From Sphaerisporangium siamense (lineage in GTDB: Bacteria > Actinomycetota > Actinomycetes > Streptosporangiales > Streptosporangiaceae): a stretch of 64,000 nucleotides of DNA. The position numbers and the translations under genes are program-made. The stretch covers positions 8,122,001-8,186,000 of the forward strand of contig NZ_JACHND010000001.1 of assembly GCF_014205275.1 (NCBI RefSeq), written 5' to 3'. Shown here piece by piece: positions 51,194 to 60,284 of the stretch (position 1 is the first letter of the stretch; each line of letters starts with the position of its first letter). A model generated the notes under the pieces. That model was not told where the DNA came from, did no database searches, and saw only the letters and a program-made list of their open reading frames with translations.

Positions 51194-52120
51194 ATGCGCA
51201 TCGTGTCCCTAGCAGGGGGAATCGGCGGCGCCCGCTTCCTTCGCGGCCTGCGCGCCGCGGCCCCCGACGCCGAGATCACCGTCATCGGCAACACCGGCGA
51301 CGACATCACCCTCTTCGGCCTCCGCGTCTGCCCCGACCTCGACACCGTCATGTACACCCTCGGCGGCGGCATCGACGAGGAACAAGGGTGGGGCCGGGCC
51401 GGCGAGAGCCACACCGTCAAGGCCGAGCTCGCCGCCTACGGCATGGAGCCGCAATGGTTCGGCCTCGGCGACAAGGACTTCGCCACGCACATCGTGCGCA
51501 CCCAGATGCTCGACGCCGGCTACCCCCTCTCGGCCGTCACCGAGGCCCTGTGCGCGCGCTGGCAGCCGGGCGTGCGGCTCATCCCCATGACCGACGACCG
51601 CGCCGAGACGCACGTCATCATCGAGGACGAGCGGGGCAGGCGCGCCATCCACTTCCAGGAATGGTGGGTGCGGCTGCGCGCCTCGATCCCGGCCCGGCAG
51701 ATCGCCCTGGTGGGCGCCGAGCAGGCCAAGCCCGCGCCCGGTGTGATCGAGGCGATCGGCGCGGCCGACGTCGTGGTGCTCCCGCCGTCCAACCCGGTCG
51801 TCAGCATCGGGACGATCCTCCAGATCCCCGGCATCCGCGACGCGCTCGAAGAGAAGACCGTGGTCGGCGTCTCCCCCATCATCGGCGGCGCCCCCGTGCG
51901 CGGCATGGCCGACGCCTGTCTCACCGCCATCGGCGTCGAGACCACCGCCCAGGCCGTCCTGGAGTTGTACGGCGCGCGGCTGCTCGACGGGTGGCTCGTC
52001 GCCGAGGAGGACGCCGGCGTCCGGCTCGACGGCGTCCGCGTCCAGGCCAGGCCCCTGCTGATGACCGACCTCGACGCCACTACCGCGATCGCCCGCGCCG
52101 CGCTGGAGCTCGCCGGATGA
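51194..52120 (+). CDS. fbiA: F420 biosynthesis transferase FbiA/CofD
   Basis: This is a 308-residue CofD-family enzyme with [44 protein letters not shown] and [14 protein letters not shown] blocks. It transfers the phospho-three-carbon unit (in actinobacteria derived from phosphoenolpyruvate as EPPG, otherwise lactyl-GPPG) to Fo, yielding dehydro-F420-0 or F420-0. The ATG 51194 lacks a clear ribosome site. Its stop overlaps fbiB (ATGA). fbiD, which makes the activated substrate, is not in the window. Confidence 0.96.
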   Translation: MRIVSLAGGIGGARFLRGLRAAAPDAEITVIGNTGDDITLFGLRVCPDLDTVMYTLGGGIDEEQGWGRAGESHTVKAELAAYGMEPQWFGLGDKDFATHIVRTQMLDAGYPLSAVTEALCARWQPGVRLIPMTDDRAETHVIIEDERGRRAIHFQEWWVRLRASIPARQIALVGAEQAKPAPGVIEAIGAADVVVLPPSNPVVSIGTILQIPGIRDALEEKTVVGVSPIIGGAPVRGMADACLTAIGVETTAQAVLELYGARLLDGWLVAEEDAGVRLDGVRVQARPLLMTDLDATTAIARAALELAG

Positions 52121-53388
52121 GCGCCGTCGAGATCCATCCGGTCCCGGGCCTGCCCGAGGTGCGCCCCGGCGACGACCTCGCCGCGCTCATCACCCGGGCC
52201 GCTCCCGAACTCGCCGACGGCGACATCCTCGTCGTCACCTCCAAGATCGTGAGCAAGGCCGAGGGCCGCGTGCGGCGCGACGACGACCGCACCCGGGCCA
52301 TCGCCGAGGAGACCCAGCGCGTCGTCGCCCGGCGCGGCGACACCGTCATCTCCCAGACCCGGCACGGGTTCGTCATGGCCGCCGCGGGCGTCGACGCCTC
52401 CAACACCGAGCCCGGCACCGTCCTGCTCCTGCCCGACGACCCCGACGCCTCGGCCCGCCGCATCCGCGCGGGGCTCGCCGCCAAGGCCGGCGTGATCCTC
52501 TCCGACACCTTCGGCCGGCCCTGGCGCAACGGCCTCACCGACGTGGCCATCGGCGCGGCGGGCGTGCGTCCCTTCGCCGACTTCCGCGGCATGTCCGACG
52601 GCTACGGCAACCCGCTCGTCGCCACGCTCACCGCGCTCGTCGACGAGATCGCCGCCGCGGCCGAACTGGTGAAGGGCAAGCTCGACGGCGTGCCCGTGGC
52701 GATCGTCCGTGGCCTGTCCCACCTGGTCACCGACGAGGACGGCCCCGGCGTGCGTCCCCTCGTCCGCCCCGCCGACGAGGACATGTTCCGGTACGGCTCC
52801 GCCGACGTGCTCTTCGCGCGGCGCACGATCCGCGAGTTCTCGGCCGAGCCGGTCGACCCCGCGGCGGTGACCCGCGCCGTACGCGCCGCCATCAGCGCCC
52901 CCGCCCCGCACCACACCACCCCGTGGCGGTTCGTGCTGCTGGAGACGGCCTCCACGCGCGAGAAGCTCCTCGACGCCATGCTCGCCGCCTGGGTGCGCGA
53001 CCTGCGCGCCACCGGCTTCACCGAGGAGTCCATCGCCCGCCGGGTACGACGCGGCGACGTCCTGCGCCGCGCCCCCTACCTGGCCGTCCCCTGCCTGGTC
53101 ATGGACGGCTCCCACACCTACCCCGACGACCGCCGCAACGCGGCCGAACGCGAGATGTTCGTCGTCGCCATGGGCGCCGGAGTCCAGAACTTCCTCGTCC
53201 ACCTCGCCGTCGAGGGTCTCGGCTCCGCCTGGGTCTCCTCAACGATGTTCTGCCGCGATGTGGTCAGAGAAGTCCTCGACCTCCCCGAAACCTGGGACCC
53301 CATGGGCACCGTAGCCATAGGCCACCCCACAGCCCCACCCCCCGACCGCCCCCCACGCCACCCCACCGACTTCATCCTCACCCGCTGA
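52117..53388 (+). CDS. fbiB: F420:gamma-glutamyl ligase FbiB with nitroreductase-like domain
   Basis: This is a 423-residue fusion. Residues 1 to about 245 form the CofE-type ligase ([37 protein letters not shown]). Residues 250-423 form an FMN nitroreductase-like domain ([33 protein letters not shown]). In mycobacteria the first domain adds glutamates and the second reduces dehydro-F420-0 and aids polyglutamylation. It overlaps fbiA by 4 bp, so they are coupled. The C-terminus is Pro/His-rich. Confidence 0.96.
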   Translation: MSAVEIHPVPGLPEVRPGDDLAALITRAAPELADGDILVVTSKIVSKAEGRVRRDDDRTRAIAEETQRVVARRGDTVISQTRHGFVMAAAGVDASNTEPGTVLLLPDDPDASARRIRAGLAAKAGVILSDTFGRPWRNGLTDVAIGAAGVRPFADFRGMSDGYGNPLVATLTALVDEIAAAAELVKGKLDGVPVAIVRGLSHLVTDEDGPGVRPLVRPADEDMFRYGSADVLFARRTIREFSAEPVDPAAVTRAVRAAISAPAPHHTTPWRFVLLETASTREKLLDAMLAAWVRDLRATGFTEESIARRVRRGDVLRRAPYLAVPCLVMDGSHTYPDDRRNAAEREMFVVAMGAGVQNFLVHLAVEGLGSAWVSSTMFCRDVVREVLDLPETWDPMGTVAIGHPTAPPPDRPPRHPTDFILTR

Positions 53389-53408
53389 GTGTGCCGCCGC
53401 GCTGAGGA

Positions 53409-53516
53409 ATGGTCCGGGCGAAGGCTGCGCTTCGCGCAAAAGTCGCCCGGGCTGCGTCCATCGGGGGCAAGCCCCCGAACCCCCGGCGAGGGGCCCCAGC
53501 CCCTCCCGCTCCCCGG
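53409..53516 (+). repeat. 108-bp inverted repeat, left copy
   Basis: This copy pairs with 54858-54965 in opposite orientation: same length, about 100 of 108 positions identical. It contains a purine/pyrimidine mosaic with CCCCCGAACCCCCGGCGAGG and local hairpins. It starts 21 bp after the fbiB stop. Confidence 0.88.
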
Positions 53517-53544
53517 ACGCGGGCACCGCCCTGAGCACCCTTGA

Positions 53545-53721
53545 GTCATCGTCGGGAAAGAGGTCCGCCAGCAGGGCGAACGTGATCTCTGGAATGAGGT
53601 TGAGGCCGCATTTTTCGCGTGGGTGGAATGGGGCTGCCCTGGCCGGGATCGATTCGGGATGACCGTCACACCGGACAGCCAGTATGTCTGGCTTGAATCC
53701 CCGGCCAACCCGATCAAGTAG
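53545..53721 (+). pseudogene. C-terminal remnant of a methyltransferase
   Basis: The frame open from 53545 to TAG 53719-53721 reads VRQQGERDLWNEVEAAFF..., then DRFGMTVTPDSQYVWLESPA. This is the conserved C-terminal end of actinobacterial PCMT-like methyltransferases (RRLWDEVEAA...GxTVTPDGQxVWLD pattern), including those associated with ATP-grasp peptide maturation. No start codon or SAM-binding region precedes it, and an in-frame stop lies at 53542. It is a decayed fragment left by deletion, inside the inverted-repeat-bounded island. Confidence 0.65.
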
Positions 53722-53876
53722 GTGGAGCGCGCTGCCCGCCGGCGCCCGAAGGGTGCGGTGGCCGATGTCGGGAAGCGCGAGGGCTCTTCGCCGCCGGGTG
53801 CCTTGATCATGTTCGAGGAGGCTCGGTGAGATATATCCAGAGGCGCGTGAGCTGGGAAGGCACATAGTGTTGTCGG

Positions 53877-54452
53877 GTGCTGAAGCCTTCGTATCCGCTT
53901 GAAACGGCTCGGTTGCTGCTTCGTCCCTTCACCATGGACGACCTCGATGCTTTGTACTCCTTCCACTCGCGTCCCGACGTCGCCCGGTTTCTCTACTGGG
54001 ACGCACGTACGCGCGAGGAGACCAGGGCTGCCTTGAAGAACAAGATCGGCTGGGCAGAGCTGCGTGAAGGCGGTGACGCGCTGAACATCGGTGCCGAACT
54101 GCGCGAGACCGGGGCGCTGGTCGGTGACCTCACGCTCTTCTGGCGGAGTGCCGAGCACCGTCAAGGTGAGATCGGTTTCGTGTTCCATCCGGACCACCAC
54201 GGGCGCGGGCTCGCCACCGAGGCGTCCCGGGAAATCCTGCGCCTTGGCTTCGAGGATCTCGGCCTGCACCGGATCTACGGCCGCTGCGACGCTCGCAACA
54301 CCCCTTCGGCCAGGCTGATGGAGCGCCTCGGCATGCGCCGCGAGGCCCATCACGTGGAGAACGAAATCTTCAAGGGCGAGTGGAGCGACGAGCTCGTCTA
54401 CGCGATGCTCCGGCGTGAGTGGAACCCCACGGCACAGCCGCCGGACGCGTGA
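53877..54452 (+). CDS. GNAT-family N-acetyltransferase (RimJ/RimL-like)
   Basis: This is a 191-residue acetyltransferase with opening ETARLLLRPFTMDDLDALYS, acetyl-CoA loop HHGRGLATEASREIL (about 102-116) and closing NTPSARLMERLGMRREAHHV. Such enzymes acetylate ribosomal proteins, other N-termini or small amines; the target is not readable. Codon use is less GC-biased than its neighbours (TTG, CTT, TCT-like codons). It lies within the island flanked by 108-bp inverted repeats, so it was probably acquired. GTG 53877 has no clear ribosome site. Confidence 0.85.
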   Translation: MLKPSYPLETARLLLRPFTMDDLDALYSFHSRPDVARFLYWDARTREETRAALKNKIGWAELREGGDALNIGAELRETGALVGDLTLFWRSAEHRQGEIGFVFHPDHHGRGLATEASREILRLGFEDLGLHRIYGRCDARNTPSARLMERLGMRREAHHVENEIFKGEWSDELVYAMLRREWNPTAQPPDA

Positions 54453-54505
54453 CTCGGCCTCACCGCACTGCACGTTCACAGGCGTGCGTTCAGCAGGGCG
54501 GAAAC

Positions 54506-54751
54506 TCACTCGGTTCGATCGAACCGCTCCGCGAGTAGATCTTCGACCCGTTCCGAGAGATCGCCCTCCCCGGACGCGCCGATCCCAGTGATCGACAGGC
54601 GCCGCCGCCGGACCGGCTCGGAACGGTGTCGCTCTACTGCCGCCGCCGGTTCCGGGTTTGCTTCGACCGGGTCCACAGGCCGGCATGCCTGGTCGAGCGA
54701 AAGTCGATCCATCAGGGGATTGAGCTCCTCATACGCACGCCCGGCACTCAT
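54506..54751 (-). CDS. Small antitoxin-like protein (orphan)
   Basis: This is an 81-residue protein: EELNPLMDRLSLDQACRP, Arg-rich middle RRRRLSITGIGASGEG, and C-terminal DLSERVEDLLAERF. The closing pattern (RLSxxGxGxSGxxDLSERxxDLLxExF) is common to small VapB-like antitoxin/regulator proteins of actinobacteria. No PIN or other toxin gene follows it; downstream lies the convergent GNAT gene. It may be a stranded remnant. ATG 54751 lacks a strong ribosome site, so coding status is probable, not certain. Confidence 0.5.
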   Translation of the reverse strand: MSAGRAYEELNPLMDRLSLDQACRPVDPVEANPEPAAAVERHRSEPVRRRRLSITGIGASGEGDLSERVEDLLAERFDRTE

Positions 54752-54857
54752 GCCACGAATCTACATTCGCGTTTCCACCGGCGCCGGAAACAGATTCGCG
54801 CGGCAACTGGCACAGCGGTCGCTGTCAAGACCTGCGGCAGGTGCGGTGGCCCGTGTC

Positions 54858-54965
54858 CCGGGGAGCGGGAGGGGCCGGGGCCCCTCGCCGGGGGTTCGGG
54901 GGCTTGCCGCCGATGGGCACAGCCCGGGCGGCTCTTGCGCGAAGCGCGGCTTTCGCCCGGACCAT
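54858..54965 (-). repeat. 108-bp inverted repeat, right copy
   Basis: This is the reverse complement of 53409-53516 with 8 mismatches and no gaps. Together the two copies bound a 1.34-kb interior holding the methyltransferase remnant, GNAT and antitoxin-like genes. Confidence 0.88.
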
Positions 54966-55033
54966 GTTGTGGGCGGCTCCGGAAATAGGCCCGGCCCTCG
55001 GCTTGAGCATGGTTCGGGCGGTCGGACGACGAG

Positions 55034-55061
55034 CACGGTCCGGGGGTTCGGCCGGACCGTG
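55034..55061 (-). terminator. fbiC terminator hairpin
   Basis: A perfect 10-bp stem (CACGGTCCGG with CCGGACCGTG) and 8-nt loop lie 21 bp beyond the fbiC stop at 55082, in the direction of fbiC transcription. Confidence 0.7.
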
Positions 55062-55081
55062 GGTGCCTCGTCTTGTGGGGT

Positions 55082-57679
55082 TCAGCCGGTGACCAATGGG
55101 AGGGTTTTGCGGATGCTGCCGCAGACGCCGTCGCTGGCCTTGGCGGCGGCTATGCGGTCGGGGGCAGGAGTGCCGTAGTCGGTGGTGCGTTGGCGGAGGG
55201 GGCGGGCGGTGGGTTCCACCATGGCGGCGATCTGGCTGATCGTCTTGTAGGAGCCGTTCTCCGAGCCGGCCATGCGGCTGATGGTCTCCTCCATCAGGGT
55301 GCCGCCGAGGTCGTTGACGCCGCCGGAGAGGACGGCGCGGCACAGGTCGTCGCGCAGCTTCACCCACGAGCACTGGATGTTGGCGATGGCGCCGTGCAGC
55401 ATGATGCGGGCGAGGGCGTGGACGGCGCGGTTCTCGCGGGCGGTCGGGCCGGGGCGGGCGATGCCGGCGAGGTAGATGGGCGCGCTGTGGTGGACGAAGG
55501 GCAGCAGCACGAACTCGGAGAAGCCGCCGGTCTCCTCCTGGATGCGGCGGATCAGCCGGATATGCGCGACCCAGTGCGCCGGGGTGTCCACGTGGCCGTA
55601 CATCATGGTGGCCGTGGTCGGGATGCCGAGCCCGTGCGCGGTGGTGATCACGTCGATCCACTCGCGGGTGGGCAGCTTGCCCTTGGTGAGCACCCACCGC
55701 ACGTCGTCGTCCAGGATCTCGGCCGCCGTGCCGGGCAGCGAGTCGACGCCGGCCTCGCGGGCCGCCTGCAGCCAGTCGCGGATCGACAGGTTGGTCCGGC
55801 TGGCCCCGTTGACGACCTCCATGGGTGAGAAGGCGTGGACGTGCAGGTCGGGGCACCGTTCCTTGACGGCGCGGGCGATGTCGAAGTAGGCGGTGCCGGG
55901 CAGGTCGGGGTGGATGCCGCCCTGCATGCAGACCTCGGTGGCCCCGGCCGCCCACGCCTCGGCGGCGCGGTCGGCGACCTGTTCCAGGGAGAGGGTGAAG
56001 GCGTCGGCGTCGGTGCGGCGCTGCGCGAACGCGCAGAACCGGCATCCGGTGTAGCAGACGTTGGTGAAGTTGATGTTGCGGTTGACCACGTAGGTGACAT
56101 CGTCGCCGACCGCCTCCCTGCGCAGGCCGTCGGCGACGCGGCAGAGTTCCTCCAGGTCGGCGCCGTCGGCGGACAGTAGCGTGAGGGCCTCGTCGTCGGT
56201 GAGGGCGGCGGGATCGGTCTCGGCGCGGCGCAGCGCCGCCCGCATGTCCGAGCCGGTCCCACCGGACCCGTTCAGCGAAGCGGCGGGAACAGCGGGAACA
56301 GCGGGAACGCGGTCGCGCAGCGCCTCCCAGTCGCCGTACACGTTGTCGAAGTCGTCGCGCCGGTCCGCCGTGCGTCCGGTGGAGTCGACCTCGACGTGCA
56401 GGTCGGTGCGCCCGGAGGAGGCGAGTCCCCCGAACCCGCCGTCGGGCTCCTGCCACGGCAGGCCGGAGGGGTTGACGTCGAGGGCGAGCCCGGTGCGCGG
56501 GTCGGCCAGGGCGCCGACGTGGGCGCGCAGGCGCGGGTCCAGCCAGGGCTCCCCGGCGAGCACGTACTCGGGGTAGATGGTGAGGCGTTCCTTGAGCGCG
56601 AACCCGGCGGCGGCGGTGCGGGCGGCCAGCTCGTCGATCTGGGGCCAGGGACGCTCGGGGTTGACGTGGTCGGGCGTCAGCGGCGACACCCCGCCCCAGT
56701 CGTCGATGCCGGCGCGGATCATGAGCGCGTACTCGTCGCCGATGAGGTTGGGCGGGGCCTGGACGCGGGCCTTGGCGCCGAGGACGAGCCGGGTGACGGC
56801 GATCGTCGCGGCGAGTTCCTGGAGGTCGGCGTCGGGCATGCCGCGCATGGCCGTGTCGGGCTTGGCGCGGAAGTTCTGCACGATGACCTCCTGGACGCCC
56901 CCGTACTCGCGGGCGACGCGGCGGATCGCGAAGATCGACTCGGCGCGGTCGGCGACGGTCTCGCCGATGCCGATGAGGATGCCGGTGGTGAACGGGACGT
57001 TGGAGCGTCCGGCGTCCTCCAGCACGCGCAGCCGCACGGCCGGGTCCTTGTCGGGCGAGCCGTAGTGGGCGGCGCCCTTCTCCTCGAACAGCCGCCGCGA
57101 GGTGGTCTCCAGCATCATGCCCATGGAGGGGGCGACCGGCTTGAGCCTCTGCAGGTCGCGCCAGGTCATGACGCCGGGGTTGAGGTGGGGCAGCAGGCCG
57201 GTCTCCTCCAGCACGCGGATCGCCATGGCGCGCACGTAGGAGAGCGTGTCGTCGTAGCCGTGGGCGTCGAGCCATTCGCGGGCCTGGTGCCAGCGGTCCT
57301 CGGGGCGGTCGCCGAGGGTGAACAGGGCCTCCTTGCAGCCGAGCGCCGCGCCCTGGCGGGCGATGTCCAGCACTTCGTCGGGACCGAGGAAGGCGGCGGG
57401 GAGCTTGCCCGGCGCCGTGGCGAACGTGCAGTAGCCGCAGCGGTCGCGGCACAGGCGGGTGAGAGGGATGAATACCTTGCGGCTGTAGGTGACGACGCCG
57501 GGCCGTCCGACCGCGGCCAGCCCTGCGTCCCTGACGCGGCCGGCGTATTCGAGGAGCCGTTCCAGATCGGCCCCCCGGGCGTGCAACAGAACCGTGGCCT
57601 CCGTCACGTCGAGCGCCTTGCCGTCCCTGGCCCTGGCCAGCGCCCGTCGCATCGCGGCGTCTGTGGGGTTCACGTCCAT
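55082..57679 (-). CDS. fbiC: Fo synthase FbiC (CofG-CofH fusion)
   Basis: This is an 865-residue bifunctional radical SAM enzyme that makes the deazaflavin Fo from tyrosine and a ribityl-aminouracil. The N-terminal CofG-like half has cluster motif CRDRCGYC (Cys77, 81, 84); the C-terminal CofH-like half has CYTGCRFC (Cys542, 546, 549). An Ala/Val/Pro linker with a 9-bp repeat (VPAVPAVPA) joins them. The order is as in mycobacterial FbiC. ATG 57679 is used. It is on the opposite strand to fbiA-fbiB, about 1.7 kb away. Confidence 0.96.
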   Translation of the reverse strand: MDVNPTDAAMRRALARARDGKALDVTEATVLLHARGADLERLLEYAGRVRDAGLAAVGRPGVVTYSRKVFIPLTRLCRDRCGYCTFATAPGKLPAAFLGPDEVLDIARQGAALGCKEALFTLGDRPEDRWHQAREWLDAHGYDDTLSYVRAMAIRVLEETGLLPHLNPGVMTWRDLQRLKPVAPSMGMMLETTSRRLFEEKGAAHYGSPDKDPAVRLRVLEDAGRSNVPFTTGILIGIGETVADRAESIFAIRRVAREYGGVQEVIVQNFRAKPDTAMRGMPDADLQELAATIAVTRLVLGAKARVQAPPNLIGDEYALMIRAGIDDWGGVSPLTPDHVNPERPWPQIDELAARTAAAGFALKERLTIYPEYVLAGEPWLDPRLRAHVGALADPRTGLALDVNPSGLPWQEPDGGFGGLASSGRTDLHVEVDSTGRTADRRDDFDNVYGDWEALRDRVPAVPAVPAASLNGSGGTGSDMRAALRRAETDPAALTDDEALTLLSADGADLEELCRVADGLRREAVGDDVTYVVNRNINFTNVCYTGCRFCAFAQRRTDADAFTLSLEQVADRAAEAWAAGATEVCMQGGIHPDLPGTAYFDIARAVKERCPDLHVHAFSPMEVVNGASRTNLSIRDWLQAAREAGVDSLPGTAAEILDDDVRWVLTKGKLPTREWIDVITTAHGLGIPTTATMMYGHVDTPAHWVAHIRLIRRIQEETGGFSEFVLLPFVHHSAPIYLAGIARPGPTARENRAVHALARIMLHGAIANIQCSWVKLRDDLCRAVLSGGVNDLGGTLMEETISRMAGSENGSYKTISQIAAMVEPTARPLRQRTTDYGTPAPDRIAAAKASDGVCGSIRKTLPLVTG

Positions 57680-57849
57680 GGAGGCACATTACGGAACGGG
57701 ACGGCGTGCGCCTGCGACCGGGGGCCCGCCGATCTCCATGGCTTAAGAGTCGCTAAAGGGTACTGGTCACGGATTCTCGATGGACGTTAATACATGCACG
57801 CGAACATAATTGAGGTGTCACGGAAAGTCCTCCCCGCAAGGAGTCCCCC

Positions 57850-58068
57850 ATGTCTTGGTTGGTCCTCGCCTTCATCGTCGCCGTCGCCGTGCTCGCCCCG
57901 ATCTTCGGCGCCGACAGCCGCGACGGGCGCGACTGGAAGCCCCGCGCTGTCCACGCCCCCCGGGTGACCGGCCGACTATCCGCGGTCAGAACGCGCGATA
58001 GTCGCGTGCCGGCATCCTCGGCCCGCGTGCCGGTGGCCGCCGCCCGCCGAGTTCGAGCAGGCGCGTGA
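57850..58068 (+). CDS. Small membrane protein with ADSRDGRDW motif
   Basis: This is a 72-residue protein with an N-terminal transmembrane helix (MSWLVLAFIVAVAVLAPIFG), then ADSRDGRDWKP and a basic tail. Similar tiny proteins with an (F/Y)GADSRDGxDW motif occur in actinomycetes; their function is unknown. ATG 57850 follows AAGGAG at 57838-57843 with ideal spacing, strong support for translation. Its 3' end overlaps the convergent HhH-GPD gene by 83 bp. Confidence 0.75.
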   Translation: MSWLVLAFIVAVAVLAPIFGADSRDGRDWKPRAVHAPRVTGRLSAVRTRDSRVPASSARVPVAAARRVRAGA

Positions 58069-58909
58069 TCCGGTAGCGGTGCCCGCGGTAGGGGGCGAGC
58101 AGTTCGAGCATCCCGGCGTCGTCGGTCTTCCTGCCGGTGAGCGACCACCCGACCAGTGCGGGCAGGTGGTAGTCGCCGACGGAGACCGCGTCGGGGTCGC
58201 CGTGGGCCCGCTGCCGCACCTCCGCCGACGTCCACACCCCCACCCCCGGCAGCGCCAGCAGCAGGCGGTCGGCGTCCGCCGGGGCCGCGGCCTCCAGCTT
58301 GGCCGCGTGCAGGGCCGCGTTGACGATCGTCCGGGCCCGCACCGCCTCGGCGCCCGCGCGGTGCCAGTCCCACGACGGGATGCGCCGCCAGACCTCCGGC
58401 TCGGGGAACACGCGCATCCCCGCGGGCGCGGGTCCGGGGGCGGGGTCGCCGTAGGCGCGCAGCAGCCACCGCCAGGCCCGGAACGCCTCCCTGCCCACGA
58501 CCTTCTGCTCCAGCACGGCGGGAACGAGCGCCTCGAACACGCGCGAGGTCGCGGTCAGGCGCAGGCCGCCATGCCGGGAGGCCAGCTCGGTGACCAGTGC
58601 GTAGCCGCCGGACGGCAGGCCCTCCAGCAGGTACGCGAACTCGGCCACCGGGTCGTCGGCGCCGAGGAGCCGGGGCAGCGTCTCCAGCATCCACGCGGCG
58701 CCCGGGCCCCACGCCTGCCCCACGACCTCGCCCTGACGGGCGTCCACACCGACCCGCAGCGTGCCCGGCCCTTCGGGGGTGCGGGAGGTACGCCAGATCG
58801 TGCCGTCCGGGGCGGCCTGCCACGCCGGGTCGCCCGCCCCGCGGCGGTGCGGGGCGAGCGTCGTCTTCACGTCCAATGGCCCGCTCGGCCGCCACCTGCG
58901 CTCGCGCAC
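57986..58909 (-). CDS. HhH-GPD DNA-3-methyladenine glycosylase-like protein
   Basis: This is a 307-residue HhH-GPD superfamily protein (AlkA-like). The helix-hairpin-helix LLALPGVGVWTSAEVRQRA (about 222-240) is followed by the catalytic Asp region DAVSVGDYHLPALVGW (about 245-260). It excises alkylated bases in base-excision repair. GTG 58909 starts it, without a strong ribosome site. It converges on the small membrane-protein gene, sharing 83 bp. Confidence 0.87.
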   Translation of the reverse strand: MRERRWRPSGPLDVKTTLAPHRRGAGDPAWQAAPDGTIWRTSRTPEGPGTLRVGVDARQGEVVGQAWGPGAAWMLETLPRLLGADDPVAEFAYLLEGLPSGGYALVTELASRHGGLRLTATSRVFEALVPAVLEQKVVGREAFRAWRWLLRAYGDPAPGPAPAGMRVFPEPEVWRRIPSWDWHRAGAEAVRARTIVNAALHAAKLEAAAPADADRLLLALPGVGVWTSAEVRQRAHGDPDAVSVGDYHLPALVGWSLTGRKTDDAGMLELLAPYRGHRYRITRLLELGGRRPPARGPRMPARDYRAF

Positions 58910-59029
58910 GACGTCCAGCGTATTGGCCCCGCGCGGCTCAGCACGTCACATATCCGGAAAAGCGGACAGCAGCCCGGTCGCGTACGGCGGCGCCACCTGT
59001 CGGCTACGGCCGGCACTCCCGCGGCGGAC

Positions 59030-60151
59030 TCACTGGTCGGCCGCCCGCTCGTACGAGGCCAGGTGCGCCTCCGCCGAGGCCTCCCAGGTGAACTCGCGGG
59101 AGCGGGAGATGCCGGCCTCGGCCAGAGCCCGCCGGCGCTCCGGCGACAGCAGCAGGGCCTTCAGCGCGTCCCTGATGCTCTCGGCGTCCGGCTCGGTGTA
59201 GGCCACGGCGTCGCCGCCGACCTCGGGCAGCGAGGTGCGGTGGGTGGTGAGCACGGGCGCGCCGCAGGCCATGGCCTCCAGGACCGGCAGCCCGAACCCC
59301 TCGCCGCGGGAGGGGAACGCCACGACGACGGCGCCGCCGAGGAAGCCCGGCAGGTCGGCGAACGACAGGTAGCCGGGGCGCACCACGCGCACCGTCACCG
59401 GCAGCTCGCCGATCGCGGCGTCGACCTCCTCGCTCCACCCCGCGCCGCTGGCCAGCACCAGCGCGGGCGGCGCGGGGATGTCGCCCACGGCCTGGCCGAA
59501 GCCCCGCACCAGGTTCGGAACGTTCTTGCGCGGCTCGAAGGCGCCGAGGAAGGCGACGTAGGGACGGCCGTGCAGGCCGAGGCGCCCGGCGGCGCGGTCC
59601 ACCTCGTCGGAGGACGGCTCGTGGAACAGGCCGCGGTCCACGCCGTGGTAGGCGACGTCGATGCGCGTGGGATCGGCGGCGAGCAGCCGCACCAGCTCGT
59701 CCCGCGTGGCCTTGGACGGCACGATCACCCGGGCGCAGTCGCGGACGGCGGCACGGGTGGCGGCGCGGAAGAACGACGCCTTCAGGTCGCGGTCGTGCTC
59801 GGTGAACCACGTGACATCGTGCACGGTGGCCACGGTGGGCAGGCCCGACTGCAGCGGGATCGAATAGTACGGAGCGTGGATGACCTTGGCCGCGACCCTG
59901 CGCGCCAGCACCGGCAGGCCGGTCTGCTCCCACGCCAGGCGCGCGCCGCGGCCGGCGATCGCGGGCGGGCCCGGCAGGATGCGCGCCGAGGCGGCGATCT
60001 TGCCGTACCGGTCGGCGTCGGAGCGCTGGCACACCACCGCGAGGTCGGCGCCGGCCCGGTCCAGCGCGCCGAGAAGACCGTCGACGTAGCGGACCAGGCC
60101 CCCGCGATCCGCGGGGACCGCTGTGGCGTCGATGAGCACACGGGGCGTCAC
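59030..60151 (-). CDS. GT4-family glycosyltransferase
   Basis: This is a 373-residue GT-B glycosyltransferase. N-terminal donor/acceptor fold RVLIDATAVPADRGGLVRYV precedes the nucleotide-sugar region LGAFEPRKNVPNLVRGFGQA and the GT4 E-x7-E motif FPSRGEGFGLPVLEAMACG (about 283-301). GTG 60151 has AAAGGAG upstream. It is the last gene, after a 133-bp gap, of the leftward glycan operon. Donor and acceptor are unknown. Confidence 0.92.
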   Translation of the reverse strand: MTPRVLIDATAVPADRGGLVRYVDGLLGALDRAGADLAVVCQRSDADRYGKIAASARILPGPPAIAGRGARLAWEQTGLPVLARRVAAKVIHAPYYSIPLQSGLPTVATVHDVTWFTEHDRDLKASFFRAATRAAVRDCARVIVPSKATRDELVRLLAADPTRIDVAYHGVDRGLFHEPSSDEVDRAAGRLGLHGRPYVAFLGAFEPRKNVPNLVRGFGQAVGDIPAPPALVLASGAGWSEEVDAAIGELPVTVRVVRPGYLSFADLPGFLGGAVVVAFPSRGEGFGLPVLEAMACGAPVLTTHRTSLPEVGGDAVAYTEPDAESIRDALKALLLSPERRRALAEAGISRSREFTWEASAEAHLASYERAADQ

Positions 60152-60284
60152 GAGCCGCGCTCCTTTCGGGTCACCGGTTCACTCTATTGCGAGGCTCCCC
60201 CGAATCGGGGGCGTTATCACCGCCCATTTCCCCAAGTGCCCTGCCCGGTGCCATGACCATTAACCTGCGCGACGCCCCGGCGCG

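Noticed and set aside
53722-53829. A short open frame following the methyltransferase remnant (ending GALIMFEEAR).
   Set aside because: It has no start with ribosome site and no recognisable similarity; probably non-coding island DNA.
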